Positions 36,501 to 47,702 of a DNA stretch of 64,000 nucleotides are shown one piece after another; positions within the stretch are counted from its first letter, which is position 1; every line of letters begins with the position of its first letter. The stretch lies in NCBI RefSeq assembly GCF_035083965.1, contig NC_089737.1:13257029-13321028 (forward strand), in the 5' to 3' direction. This stretch comes from Branchiostoma lanceolatum. Taxonomy: Eukaryota; Chordata; Leptocardii; Amphioxiformes; Branchiostomatidae. The position numbers were made by a program, and so were the translations under genes. The notes under the pieces were generated by a model that saw only the letters and a list, made by a program, of their open reading frames with translations, was not told where the DNA came from and searched no databases.

Positions 36501-39109
36501 TGGTTTGTGATGGCCCAAAGTTAGTTTTAAGCTAGCCATCATTGATACCCTTTAGCTACGTTGGCAATTTTGTCATTTGATTATAAAAGATGGAAAAGTG
36601 AGGGAAAATCGCTGTTTTGACGACTTGAGTTGTATTTTACATTTGAGTTGCAATACGTGTCAGCTATTGTTTATGATAGTTGTTCTGTATGTGTTTTCAG
36701 GTGGTATTGCATGGACGCTTCTTCTGCTGCTGTCATCGAAGATCATCAGGCTGGCGAAGACAACAAGCAGCTGGACTGCCTGCGATTCTCGCCAGACGGC
36801 GCTATCCTAGCGGTGGGGTCCCACGACAACCACATCTACCTGTACACCGTGGAAAACCATGGGAAAAGCTACAAGAAAACAACCAGGTATAGAATTTTGA
36901 GTTCGTGCTATTATTTTAGCTTTCTTGACTTAATTTCACAGTAAGACTTCAGTATTTATTTCTGATTTGACAAAGTCATTTTGGTTTGATTTGTAGCAAA
37001 CATTATCTTTAGTGTCAGTAAAAGCTCAGTTCTAGATTATTGTGAAATACAGTACTTATTAAACTAAGCTTTACACTGTCATTCTTTTATTCATCGTTCT
37101 TAATGATACATGCATTACTTTCCCTTTGTTGCAGTTTTGTTAATAATATGTTGCTCATCAAATGATGTATGTTTGATGTTTCTCATCAGGGCACATATAT
37201 GCATTGAAAACTCCCTTTACATGCCTATCTTCCTTGTGAAATGAACTTTACTGATTACAACGCCACCTTGCAGATTGAGCGGGCACTCCAGTTTCGTGAC
37301 GCATCTAGACTTCTCGACTGATGGACGCTACATGCAGAGTACATCCGGGGACTACGAACTGCTGTACTGGGACGTAGCTGCTAGGAGTCAGCTCCAGTTC
37401 AAATCAGCAATGCGTGACGTCACGTGGAACACTCAGGTGAAACATGGCTCAACTCAAATTATGACTGTCGATATTTATGCAACCCTTTTCGACAACAAAA
37501 TATTGAAGTGTGCTGAAAAAAGCAGGATTTTTATCTGAGTTATTCTTCGTTCCTTTTTTTCATTCAATATCATTTCTGCTAGAAAATGTTGGCAATGTTG
37601 TATTTCTTTTTTGGAAATCAGATTAAAAAGAAGTCGGTACTCTTTAGCCAGCCAAAGTTTCGGAGGTTCGTCAGTATTTCCCTAAGGAGGTGACAAACGG
37701 TCATCAACTCGTCTCTGATTTGTATTTTTATGTACACTTTGTTACCCAGTCTAACTGATGTGCCCACCTGATAAAAGGTATTCATGGCTGTTTTGTCTGT
37801 CCGTCTGTTTGTGTGTTTGCCAGACGTGTGTGTTCGGGTTCCATGTGTTCGGCATGTGGCAGCAGGGAGCGGACGGACACGACATCCTGTCCTGCGCGGC
37901 TTCAGGGTCCCGGGCACTGCTGGCCTCAGCAGACACACATGACTGTTGTTTTTGTTTATTTATTAATTTGTTTGTTTGTTTACTAGACGTGTGTGTTCGG
38001 GTTCCACGTGTTAGGCATGTGGCAGCAGGGGGCGGACGGACACGACATCCTGTCCTGCGCGCTCGGACGGCTGTTGTTTTTTGTTTATTCATTTGTTTAT
38101 TTGTTTGTTTGTTTGTTTACCAGACGTGTGTGTTCGGGTTCCACGTGTTCGGCATGTGGCAGCAGGGGGCGGACGGACATGACATCCTGTCCTGCGCCGC
38201 GTCAGGGTCCCGCGCACTGCTGGCCTCAGCAGATACATACGGCAAGGTCAACCTCTTCAGATTCCCCTGCAGCAAGTTCCAGGTGAGGATAGTCTTAATA
38301 CTATATGATGTATCTGTAACCGGTCAATTGGCTTATGCACTCTGCAGAATACAATGTATATGCTATTCAAGTGTAGTACAAGGAGTTGGCCATAGACTCG
38401 TTTAAGAGTTTGATAGTTCTGTACGTTAAGAACTATCACGTTTGAAGTAAAGTTTGTGTGAAAAACTGTTATATTTAGCTCTCCTGTGCACTGATAAATA
38501 CAACACAAAACAATATATACCCCGGCCTTCATGTCTTCAACTGATATTCAAGTTGGCGGATGATGTAATAAGCTTTATCGAAACTTTGTCAAGAAATGTC
38601 AAAAAATTTTCTTGTTATTAAGTTTGTTGCTATTCTTATACGTCCATTTGCTTCTAGAAAATCTTTGTTGTTCTATACGTTTTTTTCAGGCTCCTGGGCA
38701 CGTATATCCGGGACATGGCAGTCACGTGACATCAGTGTCATTTTTACACGGCGATGATTGGTTGATCTCCACCGGCGGGATGGACTGCGGCATCATCCAA
38801 TGGCAAGTCGTTCAACCCACCTCAAAACACACCACAAAAAAGACTCACAAAGACTACAACAAACCTCCTGCTAAATCCAGAAACTCTTCCACCAGCATGT
38901 TGTCGGTTATAGACGAGTTTTTACCGGAGGATCCGTGTAAAAATGGTGGGAGGGCGGCTGTTGTGACTGACGCAGCTACGCAGACGAGCAGACCCGGCTC
39001 GCCGGACAAGGCCAGTCGGAACCCTTCCCCCCAACCGCCGCCAGATCCCGTACAGGAGGAGAAGAAGATCATACAGCAACTTGTGGACAGCTTGTTTTTG
39101 AACAACTAA
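24163..39109 (+). CDS. EML: Echinoderm microtubule-associated protein-like (EML1/2/4-type) WD-repeat protein
   Basis: Seventeen exons: 24163-24619, 26744-26873, 27834-27983, 28589-28658, 29025-29084, 29471-29572, 32919-33014, 33335-33493, 33880-33976, 34377-34534, 35260-35406, 35794-35925, 36160-36227, 36701-36886, 37274-37436, 38124-38282 and 38690-39109. Phases agree at every junction, giving 917 residues. Exon 1 (CACCATGA start) is Lys/Pro-rich with three KPLLRGQSLPIFNL-type repeats instead of the trimerising coiled coil usual in EML1-4. Exons 2-4 carry the HELP region (QYLRGRPITMF, VYGYRGRDC, GEIVYNIASVVVLY, LAVHP). The rest is a tandem WD/TAPE propeller (PHVRVWDS, VTGGGKDRRVVVWD, GHADELWGLAAHP, LAVGSHDNHIYLY, SGHSSFVTHLDF, GFHVFGMWQQGADG, GHGSHVTSVSF). 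A Pro/Ser tail follows. Family role: binding microtubules and tubulin in the cytoskeleton. A KCTD-like gene lies antisense in intron 6. Exon 1 is joined to exon 2 by phase and strand only. Confidence 0.88.
25770..26336. mobile_element. piggyBac-like MITE with TTAA ends
   Basis: A perfect 17-bp inverted pair, TTAAAGGGGCATATTGT at 25770-25786 and its complement at 26320-26336, bounds 567 bp. TTAA at both edges matches the piggyBac target-site rule, leaving terminal repeats beginning AGGGGCATATTGT. A perfect 14-bp stem hairpin (CATATTAACTTGCG, 3-base loop) lies inside at 26119-26149. No transposase. EML intron 1. Confidence 0.7.
27486..27506. repeat. Poly-C tract
   Basis: An uninterrupted run of about 21 cytosines in EML intron 2. 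A shorter C run is at about 16987-17000. Confidence 0.8.
29819..30585. mobile_element. Dispersed repeat with short inverted ends and an internal CA microsatellite
   Basis: TATCTCCATGAA at 29819 is mirrored by TTCATGGAGATA at 30574-30585. The block CTCTGTCTAAGCTACCTGCA followed by GTTCCTTTGTTCAGTTAT (about 30150-30215) recurs with few changes at about 17425-17495, so the sequence is dispersed. A (CA)n run occupies about 30508-30546. Non-coding. EML intron 6. Confidence 0.5.
30728..31915 (-). CDS. KCTD-like protein with T1/BTB domain and C-terminal Cys pairs
   Basis: Two exons on the minus strand, 31915-31665 and 31136-30728, join in phase 2 to give 219 residues. The start is one of two adjacent ATGs (31915 or 31912). 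After a short Ala/Ser/Thr-rich leader, residues of about 24-110 form a potassium-channel tetramerisation (T1) BTB fold: CVRLSVSGTLFETTRTTL, YRIDRDPEVFRVLLNYAR, NGRLLLPP and DMMLADAEFYLL. The C-terminal part has several Cys pairs (KCPVDSC, FCISC, ECVIC) that could bind zinc, though no known zinc module is recognised. Family role: oligomeric adaptors, often for CUL3 ubiquitin ligases. The gene lies wholly inside EML intron 6 on the opposite strand. Its 5' end has been triplicated (see 31856-32336). Confidence 0.75.
31856..32336 (-). repeat. Triplicated 5' end and promoter of the KCTD-like gene
   Basis: Three head-to-tail copies of about 160 bp start at 31856, 32021 and 32184. Each carries the start-codon region, about 17-20 codons of leader, and the upstream flank including CACGTGACTT and AAATAAAACCTGTCATACC. 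Only the first copy continues into the T1 domain. In the second copy (minus strand) the leader runs into CTGCAG|GTGACT, a plausible splice donor. Confidence 0.8.
34444..34843 (+). repeat. Four tandem copies of the 3' half of EML exon 10
   Basis: Units of about 100 bp contain the codons for GGKDRRVVVWDRSYTRPLRECK plus the splice donor AAG|GTAAGG. They end at 34534, 34622, 34731 and 34843. Only the first is attached to the exon's acceptor (34376). The three downstream copies add donor sites but no acceptors, and reading past the first donor meets a stop within a few codons. A proline-rich antisense frame across this stretch is a shadow. Confidence 0.85.
34945..35058. mobile_element. Short MITE, same family as 46219-46308
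   Basis: The left end TATTCTCCAAGCAGAGGTTC pairs with the right end ending CGTCTGCTTGGAGAGTA. Same terminal repeat as the elements at 46219-46308 and 1-60. 114 bp, non-coding, EML intron 10. Confidence 0.65.
37824..38282 (+). repeat. Three tandem copies of EML exon 16
   Basis: Copies begin after acceptors at 37823 (CCAG), 37986 (CTAG) and 38123 (CCAG), all reading TCVFGFHVxGMWQQGADGHD. The first runs to about 37941 and the second only to about 38068. Only the third continues through KVNLFRFPCSKFQ to a donor at 38282/38283. TTTGTTTG-rich tracts precede the second and third copies. The two incomplete copies therefore offer acceptors without donors. Confidence 0.85.
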
Positions 39110-39492
39110 AAATGGAGTTTCTTTTTAGCTTGAAGAAAACACGTGGAAACATTTGATGGAACGTTAAGGATATGTGGCACCATCACAACTACTAAGGACT
39201 GTGGTGCAGTCAAACGCTTTGAAATCAATACCTCTAAATAAGGATCATCCGGCTAAGATAACTTTTCCTATTAACACAAGCATTAAGAATTCTGTCTGAA
39301 GTGGCCACCTGACAACATAAACCCGATTATATCATTGATCTTCCTGGGCACTTTTGAGTTGTATTCTTAGAAAGTTTTGACTGTACATTCAGCTTAAAAC
39401 AAAAAACCGGGAAAGTTATTCCGGATGTATCAAATTAATGCAAAAAGAATAGCATTGAGAGTTGCTACATAAATGAAGAATTAATGAAATGA

Positions 39493-39498
39493 AATAAA
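39493..39498 (+). other. Candidate poly(A) signal of the EML-like gene
   Basis: AATAAA about 385 bp after the stop codon, in an A-rich context. Confidence 0.35.
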
Positions 39499-40356
39499 AC
39501 AAAACAATGGCTGTTTTACAACTTTTTCAACCTAACGCTATAGATCTATACAGATCGAACATTGTTTGTGCTGATTTAAGAATCATCTACAATGGATATG
39601 ATTTATTTTAGATTCGGAACAAAAATGACACTGACATCACAAGATATTGGTAAGAATATATTCTGCACAGGACAAGCAAGGAGGTTTTTTAACCTCTTGG
39701 AATAATATAATGTTGTAAGCCATACACCATTTAACATTAAGATTTAGCCAAATATCTTTTCAAGATAGAAATAGAATCGTCGATAGAAAACCATGGAATA
39801 CAATCACCTGTTACACAGTTGGAGAGAACAATATATACAACCTGTTGCCATAATTTCCCTTAAAAAATGTTAGATATCCATTCAAGAACAGCGAACAATT
39901 AAAACCTCGAATCTTCAAACCGTTGGTCACTATATATGCGTTGCAGAGAGGGTACATGTATGTCATGAACATTAGCTCGAGATATCAAAATTGACGCTCC
40001 TTGCATAGATTTTTGTAAGTCACAACCGCGAGATATTTTCAGCACATCTATATCTGTGATTCTGCTGAGCAGAAATATGGTCGCAACCTTTTTTTCCATT
40101 ATGCCACTAAATAACAACAAGTAAAGAAGCAGCTTGTACTTGTTGTTTGGGTAGAATCTGTTTTTTTTTCGAATTCACTATGGCTACATAATCTAAGAAT
40201 TGACCAAACTCAAATCTGAGCCAGAGAAATATCAAAGTATAGCTATAGGACAGACCCCCTATTCTGGTGGATTTCCAGCACGCTCATGTAAATCTGAAAT
40301 GAATGAAAAAATTCACCTTAGTAATAAACAAGATTTTTGTACAGAAATACATGTAT

Positions 40357-40609
40357 GGGGTCGTGTGGCGTAACGGCAGGATTTCCGACTCAGAACCAAG
40401 GGGTTCCGGGTTCGAATCCCCTGCTGCCACCGATCTTGTGCCTTTGGGAAAAAAGGTACTTAACACGATTTTCCCCACTCCGCCCAAGTGTAAAAATCGG
40501 GTACATTATGTGTGTGGGTCACGACATCAGCAATAGCTGCCTGTGTCCCACGTGTATTGCACTGTTGCAATTCCAATAAATCAAATCAAATCAATCAAAT
40601 CAAAAAATC
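40357..40609 (+). mobile_element. tRNA-derived SINE with an 11-bp target duplication
   Basis: tRNA-like head: A-box GTGGCGTAACGGCAGG, B-box GGTTCGAATCC, CTGCTGCCACC. The body is shared with 19044-19410 and the tail is (TCAAA)n. AATACATGTAT occurs immediately before (40346-40356) and after (40610-40620) the element, a clean target-site duplication. It lies just 3' of death-domain gene 1. It is not a functional tRNA because the sequence continues into the SINE body. Confidence 0.85.
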
Positions 40610-40836
40610 AATACATGTATATAAGGTGAGAACAAAAAATAATGATACTAATTCCTAAAGCCATTTCATTGTAATGAAATGACTTCTATTGTAAAGACAT
40701 CAAGCATAAAATTATAAAGCATGATTCAAAAAGATTAGTGACGGGTTTTGAAAAATCTTAATATTTCATACCAAGTAATGTTAGTAGTCTCCCTTTTTTA
40801 GCACGAAAATTATTCAAACTAACCTTGTGACGAGGT

Positions 40837-42426
40837 TTACGCGTTTTTGTTCCGGAGGTCCTCCAGCTTTTCCGCCAGGGCAGTCATCTTGACGGCCCGC
40901 AGATGTCCGGCCAGCACGTCCAGTGTGGCCTGCCGGCCCTTCTTCATCCTCCATCGCCGGAACGTCTGGTACACCTTCTCGTGAAGGTTCGTGCGTTCGC
41001 AATCCTGGGGATAAAAAATATGAATGGTAAAGGTTGGTAGGCTTATCTCCTTCACCATACAACTGTGTTGCGATTGTGATACTGTAAAAGTGCTTATTAG
41101 GGCTTTGACGCGTCGTCAGATAGCACCTAGGATGTGTTACAACGTTAACGGTACTGAGAAACGGCTTAGACAGAAAGAAAGGGGAGAGCTACATGTAGAG
41201 AAAGAGAGAGAGAGGAAAAGTGTGAGAGACAGAGAGAGAGAAGAGAAGAGAAGAAGAGACGGAGAAGCCTACCTCAATGGCGTCTATTTCCGGATCCGTC
41301 AGTCCGATCTCTCTGGCGATTTTCTTCCACTGCCGAGACCCGACCTCCCCGGCCAGTCTGTTTAACACTTGAGTCACGCTGAAGCCTGGAACGGCAGGGG
41401 AAGTGCTGTCAGTACAAGTTGTTATTCAATTTACATCAATATACCGTTACGTGTATGTACAACACGTGTACTTTGCACCTATAAAGCAACCAATTGCAAA
41501 TGTTTGCCTTTTATCGCGCTTGTACACTGATTCCGCGTGGCTGAGTAAACTTTGCATCGCCAGCCAAAGGCAGACCTCTCGGACAGACAACACGGAGTAG
41601 CCTCTACCGGCCGAGAGGCTAGGTGCGCAAGACAAAGCCGGTAAGATATACGTAAACACGACAGGTGAGAAGCAGTGCGGAAGCTAGGTATATACCAGAG
41701 AACTTGGGCCGACCAAAACTCTTTTACCGAAGAAAAATAGCCGCACTCATCATTTTTTCGTGGAACAAGTGTTACTATCACTATATTTTAAGCAGTCTGC
41801 ATGATCATAAAAATGTCGGCGAAATGTTTATCAAAACGGGGCAGTTACACGTAGACCATCATACCGCCGTCTCTCCCCTTTTGTCCGGGTGCAACCCATT
41901 CACATATGTTGCATGACTGCATGCTTTTTAATGACCTACCTTGTACGGTACGGTGTGGCGTTAGATTTTCTGCTCACACTCACAATATGTCGCGCCGCGA
42001 ATCTAGTGACGTAGGATTTTCCCGGAGCGCTTGGTAGCGCGGAGATCCCGGGACGCTCGTGGTAGGCTGGTGCCAGGTTATAAGAATACAGTTTTTTCCC
42101 ATGAAAGTAATCAGGAATGTAAAAGGAAACGTACGTACGGATAGTGGAATTCGGCAGAAATTCTGTGTGAACGATTGTCGGTCAGGAGTGTCAGTCCGCG
42201 GTGAGGGTTAACGTTACATTTCCCCACTGAAAAGTGGCCCAACTCCCCTGGTAAATAATGTTCCCTATAGCTACCGTAGTTAGTCTGGTAGAGGCTACAA
42301 GCCTCTGAGAGTCTGAGATAGTCAACTACCAACGTTAAAGGTTCTATGCGAGGCCTATACATATTAAACACTAGTTCTCATGAAATCTTGTGTCTTCTTA
42401 CCTTGTGCAGCACTTTGGAGGTCCAT
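40837..42426 (-). CDS. Stand-alone FADD-like death-domain protein, copy 1
   Basis: Three exons, 42426-42402, 41385-41273 and 41004-40837, make a 101-residue protein. The 25-nt first exon gives MDLQSAAQ. Exon 2 starts GFSVTQVLNRLAGEVG and exon 3 ends LEDLRNKNA. Nearly the whole protein is one six-helix death domain: WKKIAREIGLTDPEIDAIE (helices 2-3), DCERTNLHEKVYQTFRRWRM (helices 4-5) and ATLDVLAGHLRAVKMTALAEKL (helices 5-6). It resembles the FADD death domain (recalled pattern WRRLARQL, KIDSIE, NLTERV) but has no death-effector domain. Splice sites are canonical (GTAAGA, GTAGGC; CCAG and CCCCAG). Intron 2 holds a purine-rich GA tract. A role as adaptor or competitor in death-receptor or innate signalling is inferred from the fold alone. 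Confidence 0.82.
41990..42060. promoter_or_regulatory. Conserved CpG-rich block in intron 1 (unit 1 copy)
   Basis: TGTCGCGCCGCGAATCTAGTGACGTAGG and TTTTCCCGGAGCGC recur in unit 2 (about 48969-49076) and, more diverged, near 54067-54170 and 58313-58410. The block has a CRE-like GTGACGTA and a GGGAAAATCC word loosely resembling a Rel site on the minus strand. Minus-strand CCAATCAGCGC (a CCAAT box) is present about 275 bp below the block in unit 2, about 50 bp below it in unit 3 and about 375 bp below it in the relic, but is lost from unit 1. Regulatory function is inferred only from retention. Confidence 0.3.
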
Positions 42427-43226
42427 TTCTGTATGTGATCTTGCACGGAATCAAAGCAGAATACAGCAGGACTCGGCAGGAATGTAGCGTATACAGCGCG
42501 ACCGACTTGTCTATGGACACGTTATGTTTGCCACCCGCACACTGGTTTGGCCGCGCGTAACTCAGTTTCGTTTGAACTTTGAGCAGAGCTTGAGCAAAAA
42601 CCCACTGGGGACGGGCGGTACCACCCAAACATAACAGAGGGAAAAAATGTCGAACTTGTCAGCCATTGCTGGTCCCAAACCTGTGAAACAATACCCAGCT
42701 TTTTAATTAGCTAATGTTTTGAAGTGTAAAAGTTCAGTATCAAAACGTGGCCATGATAGTACCAATAAGAATGCTACCACCACCAAAACAAATGTATACG
42801 TGATAGAATGGCCCGCCGGAAAAATCGGTCCCTATGCTATGGTAATTTAAGGGGATTTCCCTGACGTCACCACGTGCTAAGTCACGAGGTTAAACGCCGG
42901 GTTTCAGGAGGCACGAATTCTCACCAGGGCCAAAGTGCGGTTGAAGTTGGCAAGTTGTCAAAATGAAATGAATGATGGTTGACTGGCTGACAGGGAACGT
43001 TTGTCAGGATCAATGTTTGTCCTGTACGCATAGCTTCCCCTAGCACATGCATTTTTGTTTACTGCCCCCTTAGCACATATACTCAGGCCGTCACAAAAGA
43101 AAGTGCGGCCTTTCCGACTACTTACATTGTAATTGACAACAACCGTTGTGACTGTACACTACCACTTGATACACATTATATATGGCAATATAATAAATGT
43201 AAGTAAGTAAGTACATACGTGCTATA

Positions 43227-43272
<46 letters not shown>
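43227..43272. repeat. (TA)n microsatellite
   Basis: About 23 TA units upstream of death-domain gene 1. A shorter TA run lies at about 45081-45101. Confidence 0.9.
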
Positions 43273-43273
<1 letters not shown>

Positions 43274-44225
43274 CTACTTATCAACTTAGTAAAATCCTGT
43301 ACTGTATCGTGAGAGTAAGAAAGACAGTGTACCACACATTTAGCGTTCAACGTCAGTAACACTGATATTTTCAAACTTGTCAATTTCATGGTCTGCATTC
43401 CACTCATGGATTGCAAAGCACACCAGGAAAGTGCCGTGCCGCCAGATGGCAAAATGTGTTTTTATTTCTTTATAAACATTTAAATTTTTACGTGTGCATT
43501 AATGCTGATAAGAACCAAGCAGCCGCGTACACTCTATTATGTGATAGCCCGCCAATGGTTGGAATAGTGCCAAACTAACCTGGGCAGGGCAAACAATGGA
43601 ACAAATCTGGCACGCTGGAAAGGTGGCCGCACTACGTAACTACGTGAATGTGATCCTTTGCATGGGCTGACGGTATCGGGAAACACTGAAAACTGATCCC
43701 TCGACAAGCTTAGACATTACGATTCGCGCGACCTTTTAAGGATGAAGGTAACGTTATTCATTATGACGTGACTGATGTCATATTGACAAGAATGCATACA
43801 GAAAATGGAATGTATGATCACGGAAACGAAGGATACTCCTAACCATGTAGTCTTAGATCTCAACTTACCCAATATTAGCCATGGGATCCTAGAATCGCAC
43901 TCGCCCCCTACCGGCGCAGTCAGTTGGGGAATTTACTTTCTGAATGGCTGACAAAACAATTGACGCGACTTGCTTGTCCCATGCGCCAACCAGAGAATTA
44001 GTTTTCTGTAACTTAGTATTTTCTAAAAAAATCAAAAATACACCATCGATCATGTACAACAATATGGAGATACTGTAATGTATCCTTTATATGAACAGTT
44101 GTTTTTACTGGGACAGATATTGTCTAACATCATTTGTCTTCTAGTATGAATCTGTTCAAAAACAATTTTGTACATAATGATTCTAAATCATCAACGTGTA
44201 GATGAGATCAAAATGAAAATAATAC

Positions 44226-44238
44226 CTTGGCAATCCAT
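44226..44238 (-). other. Candidate micro first exon, 4 residues (MDCQ)
   Basis: On the minus strand ATGGATTGCCAAG is followed by GTATT, a weak donor, leaving phase 1, the phase needed for exon 2. The paralogous position in unit 2 (50901-50889) encodes MDLQ with the same donor. It is very short and could be chance. Confidence 0.25.
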
Positions 44239-45162
44239 GTTCAAGTATGTTTTTCCAGCAAGAATCAACGTTGAACAGCTAGGTAAAGCGAAGAGTCGGT
44301 ATCAAGGCGGCGGCACGGCAACTTTATCTAACTAAGGGTTTGCTTGGCTATAAACAACGACTTCCCCACAGACGGGACATACTACAGAGAAAGGGTGGTT
44401 CAGATGTTTCTGAAACCCAATACTTGTTTCTATTCATACAATGATATATACTCTTAGTCTTTAGAAGCAACATGGATGGCTCAAATGCTTTCTAACCCCT
44501 TCTTTTCAACTCCCTATGATAATTTGTCACTCTTTTCGTACGAACTGTTAGCCATGCTTCCCTCTTTTGCCTTATAGATTCGTCCACAAAACGGGCCTGG
44601 GTGTGAACTGATGCGTGCAGGGCGCTGGAACCGGGACACGGCAACTAACTTGAGCTCGAGGTCAACTTTCAACAATGCCAACGATTACGTAATTGTCATT
44701 GATATAAATAACCCGGGCAAACGTACACCACAGGCACAAAGGTCAATTTCCACTCAACCAATAGGATGAAGTGGGTGTGTCCAAAGAGGTGATTGACATT
44801 CCCGTGCCTGAGCCCTCAGCACACACTAGTCTGTCTCAGGCACGAAAATGAAGTAGAAAAGCATAGGGGGAAAAAGTACCCCTGGTAAGGCCCCGGCAAT
44901 AAATGTTCGACCGAATCGTCAGTCAGCTCAACTGGATAAGCAACTGCAGCTTCACAAAATTCAACCTACTTTAATGAATAAAGCGGCAACCAACTGCTAC
45001 TGATTTTTGGCCTAAAAGGCAATCGAGTAACCAACACTGTACATAAACACTCATGATGTATGGCTAGCTATGAATGTATGCTATATATATATATATATAT
45101 ATTCTCACCGACGACGAGCAAAACTCTATTTTGTATAGACAAGGTATCATTCTGTGTAGCTT

Positions 45163-45241
45163 AACGGGGCTAATATACTCGCTCCCTCTCCATGGCAGCA
45201 CCGGTAAACTAGATAGCAGGGAGCGAGTATGGCAGCCCCGA
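45163..45241. repeat. Hairpin repeat inside the unit-1-specific insertion
   Basis: CGGGGCT...TACTCGCTCCCT pairs with AGGGAGCGAGTA...AGCCCCG. Small inverted repeat within the about 1.1 kb present in unit 1 but not in unit 2. Confidence 0.45.
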
Positions 45242-45554
45242 TAAAATTAACAGGATTTAACTCAGGCTATATATTGTGCAGAACGTGAGAGAACGATAAT
45301 CGCAAATTAGTGTCAATTTTATAGGGTTCAATTGTTCAACAGTAGCAAAACTGTTATATATCAAAACTTGTACATTTCATGGTCTGACACGGTCGGACAA
45401 CCTGCATGAATAAAGTTGTATGACACTTGCGACCAGCTACTGCGATCTGTGCTACCCAGGGTGGCCCTACCGAAAAGACAATCATTTTGCATATTGATTC
45501 CTCAAAACTTAGTTGAAAAAAAAAAAGATTCACATAATTGTTCTATTGTCTCAC

Positions 45555-45579
45555 CTTGCACTGGGCATTGGTGATCCAT
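45555..45579 (-). other. Candidate alternative first exon MDHQCPVQ, unit 1
   Basis: A 25-nt frame from ATG (45579) to the donor CAAG|GTGAGA, phase 1, with the same length and donor layout as the MDLQSAAQ exon. Near-identical copies lie at 51121-51097, and a diverged form (MDHRSPVQ) is the only first exon seen for unit 3. Would splice to exon 2 of copy 1 at 41385. Confidence 0.5.
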
Positions 45580-46218
45580 TTCTTTACTGTCCCCAAAATG
45601 CAGCTTCAATCAAGTACGGTTGCTGTGTGTGCTCGGTCTCTACAGTCCCTGCTCCGGCGTGCGTCGTTTTGCCGCGGAGGCACAGGTCCAACGGGCTAGG
45701 CCAAATCACTGTTTGCACTGTGACGTCACGACGAAATCCGAGCCGTTTCACTGTTTGCACCGTGACGTAAAGGACAGGTGATACCAAAAGGAAAAGGGAG
45801 GGCAGCAAGAATGTCACTCACAAATTTGTCTGTAAACGGTTTAATCACGCCAACTTTGTAAACCACACCAGGGAAGTGACGTGTTTTATCAGCTGGTAAA
45901 ATTCTTTTGCATTTATTTATCGACGCCCATAAGAACCAAATAACCGTGTAAACTGTACAGTATGACTGTATGATGTGATAGTCCGTCAATGTCCCGGGCA
46001 ATGTGCCAAACTAACCTGAGCAAGACAGACAATGCACAAATAAGGTGAACACAGACATTGTGAGAGAGGGAGGAAGTACCTAATATACATGTGCATTCAT
46101 TTTGTGCGCTGTCAAAGGATTCCCCGTCTCCATATGTTAATCTTTACTTATAGATACATGCATGTGGGCGTGCACGGTAGTTTAAGTCGGTAATGGATCC
46201 ATGTATGTGGGCGTGCAC

Positions 46219-46308
46219 TATTCTCCAAGCAGATGGTTTGGTCGGGGGGTAGTAGTGGCCGGTTTTTTTTAACATTGCCTCCCGACCAAAACCTCTGCTT
46301 GGAGAATA
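46219..46308. mobile_element. MITE with an empty site in the paralogous unit
   Basis: TATTCTCCAAGCAGATGG... and ...CTCTGCTTGGAGAATA form the ends of a 90-bp element. It is flanked by GGCGTGCAC on both sides (9-bp target duplication). The matching place in unit 2 (about 51714-51722) reads GGGCGTGCACGGTACCGC without the insert. Same family as 34945-35058 and 1-60. Confidence 0.75.
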
Positions 46309-47702
46309 GGCGTGCACGGTACCGCTACTCTAGATCTGCCAACCTTTGATTATAGATACATGCATATGGGCGTGCACAGTAGTTTATGTCCGACCCGGGA
46401 TTCCACCATATAGCTACTCAGGATACAAAAAAGCAGCCTGTTCGACGCATGTATCTATTTGTATGTATGGGTGTTTCTGACCCACGAGAAGGAGGTAACT
46501 AAGTCTCCCATATATATATTTCATTGTCTTGCGTTTTTCAAATTTTTAAAACGTCATCATCGCCCTGCGATGGACATCCATTCGGAGTGTTTTGCATTTT
46601 ATTTTCATCTACATATATACTGACTGCGGCGAATGTTTCATTCTTATTTTAATAAAAATGACACTGACGTCATATGGTTTTCATAAGAGTATATTCTGCA
46701 CAGAACATCATGATGTTGCAAACTCTACACACCCTTGGACACCAGGAAAGGCAATAGAAAAATATCTTTAGAAGGTAAAATCTGTCTCATTAAGTCTTTG
46801 ATAGAGAAATATGTACACGAATCATCTGTTGCATAATTACATGGACAACTTCTCAACTATATTTTCACCACAAAATTCGAGATATACATACAATTGCAAG
46901 AACAGAGAGCTATTTAAAGCTCGAACTGTCAGCACATCTAACCGTTGCAATTGGTCACTTCGTAGCAAAGACCTTTACCGCATAAATCCTTCATAGAAGG
47001 CATTTTATTCGCATTAACTCTACAGCAACATTGACGTTCCTTGCATAGATTTATCTCAGTCACGACCGGATATTTACAGCGCATCTTGATATCAGAGAAA
47101 TGATTGCATACAATATCATGAAATATGACATCTGGCATATCTACACACTCTTAGAAATTACCAAACTCAAAGTAAGCCAGAGAAATATGAAAGTATACGA
47201 CAGACGGACTATGCGCCAAGACGGGTGGGTTTCCAGCAATCTGAAGAAAAAGAATTAAAACGTGACTTTATTAATAAACAACATGCATGTAAAGAAATAT
47301 ATACAAAGTAACTATACCAAGTAATAAAGAAAAAGTTAACGTTATAAGACGGTTTCCCACAGATATTTCATTCAAGTGAACTGACTTCTATAATAAAGAC
47401 ATCAGACAAGAAATTCTGAAGTAGACGATATACAAGTCACTGTCAAAAGACAGCTGTCTGAAACGCCTGACCTTTTACAAAATCTATTCAGTTGCTTGCA
47501 TAATGAGTAACATTTGTACTGTGTATCTTATTACCCGATTTCTAACCTTCATCGATGTAACTGGTGCAAGACGATGGCTATAACTAGAACTGCGGTTGAT
47601 TTTGTATAGTTTTACTTACTTACAATCTTACAACTAGCAGTCTCTATTTTTTTTAGCATTATACAGCTTCTCAAATCATGTAAACAAACCTTGTGAAGAA
47701 CT

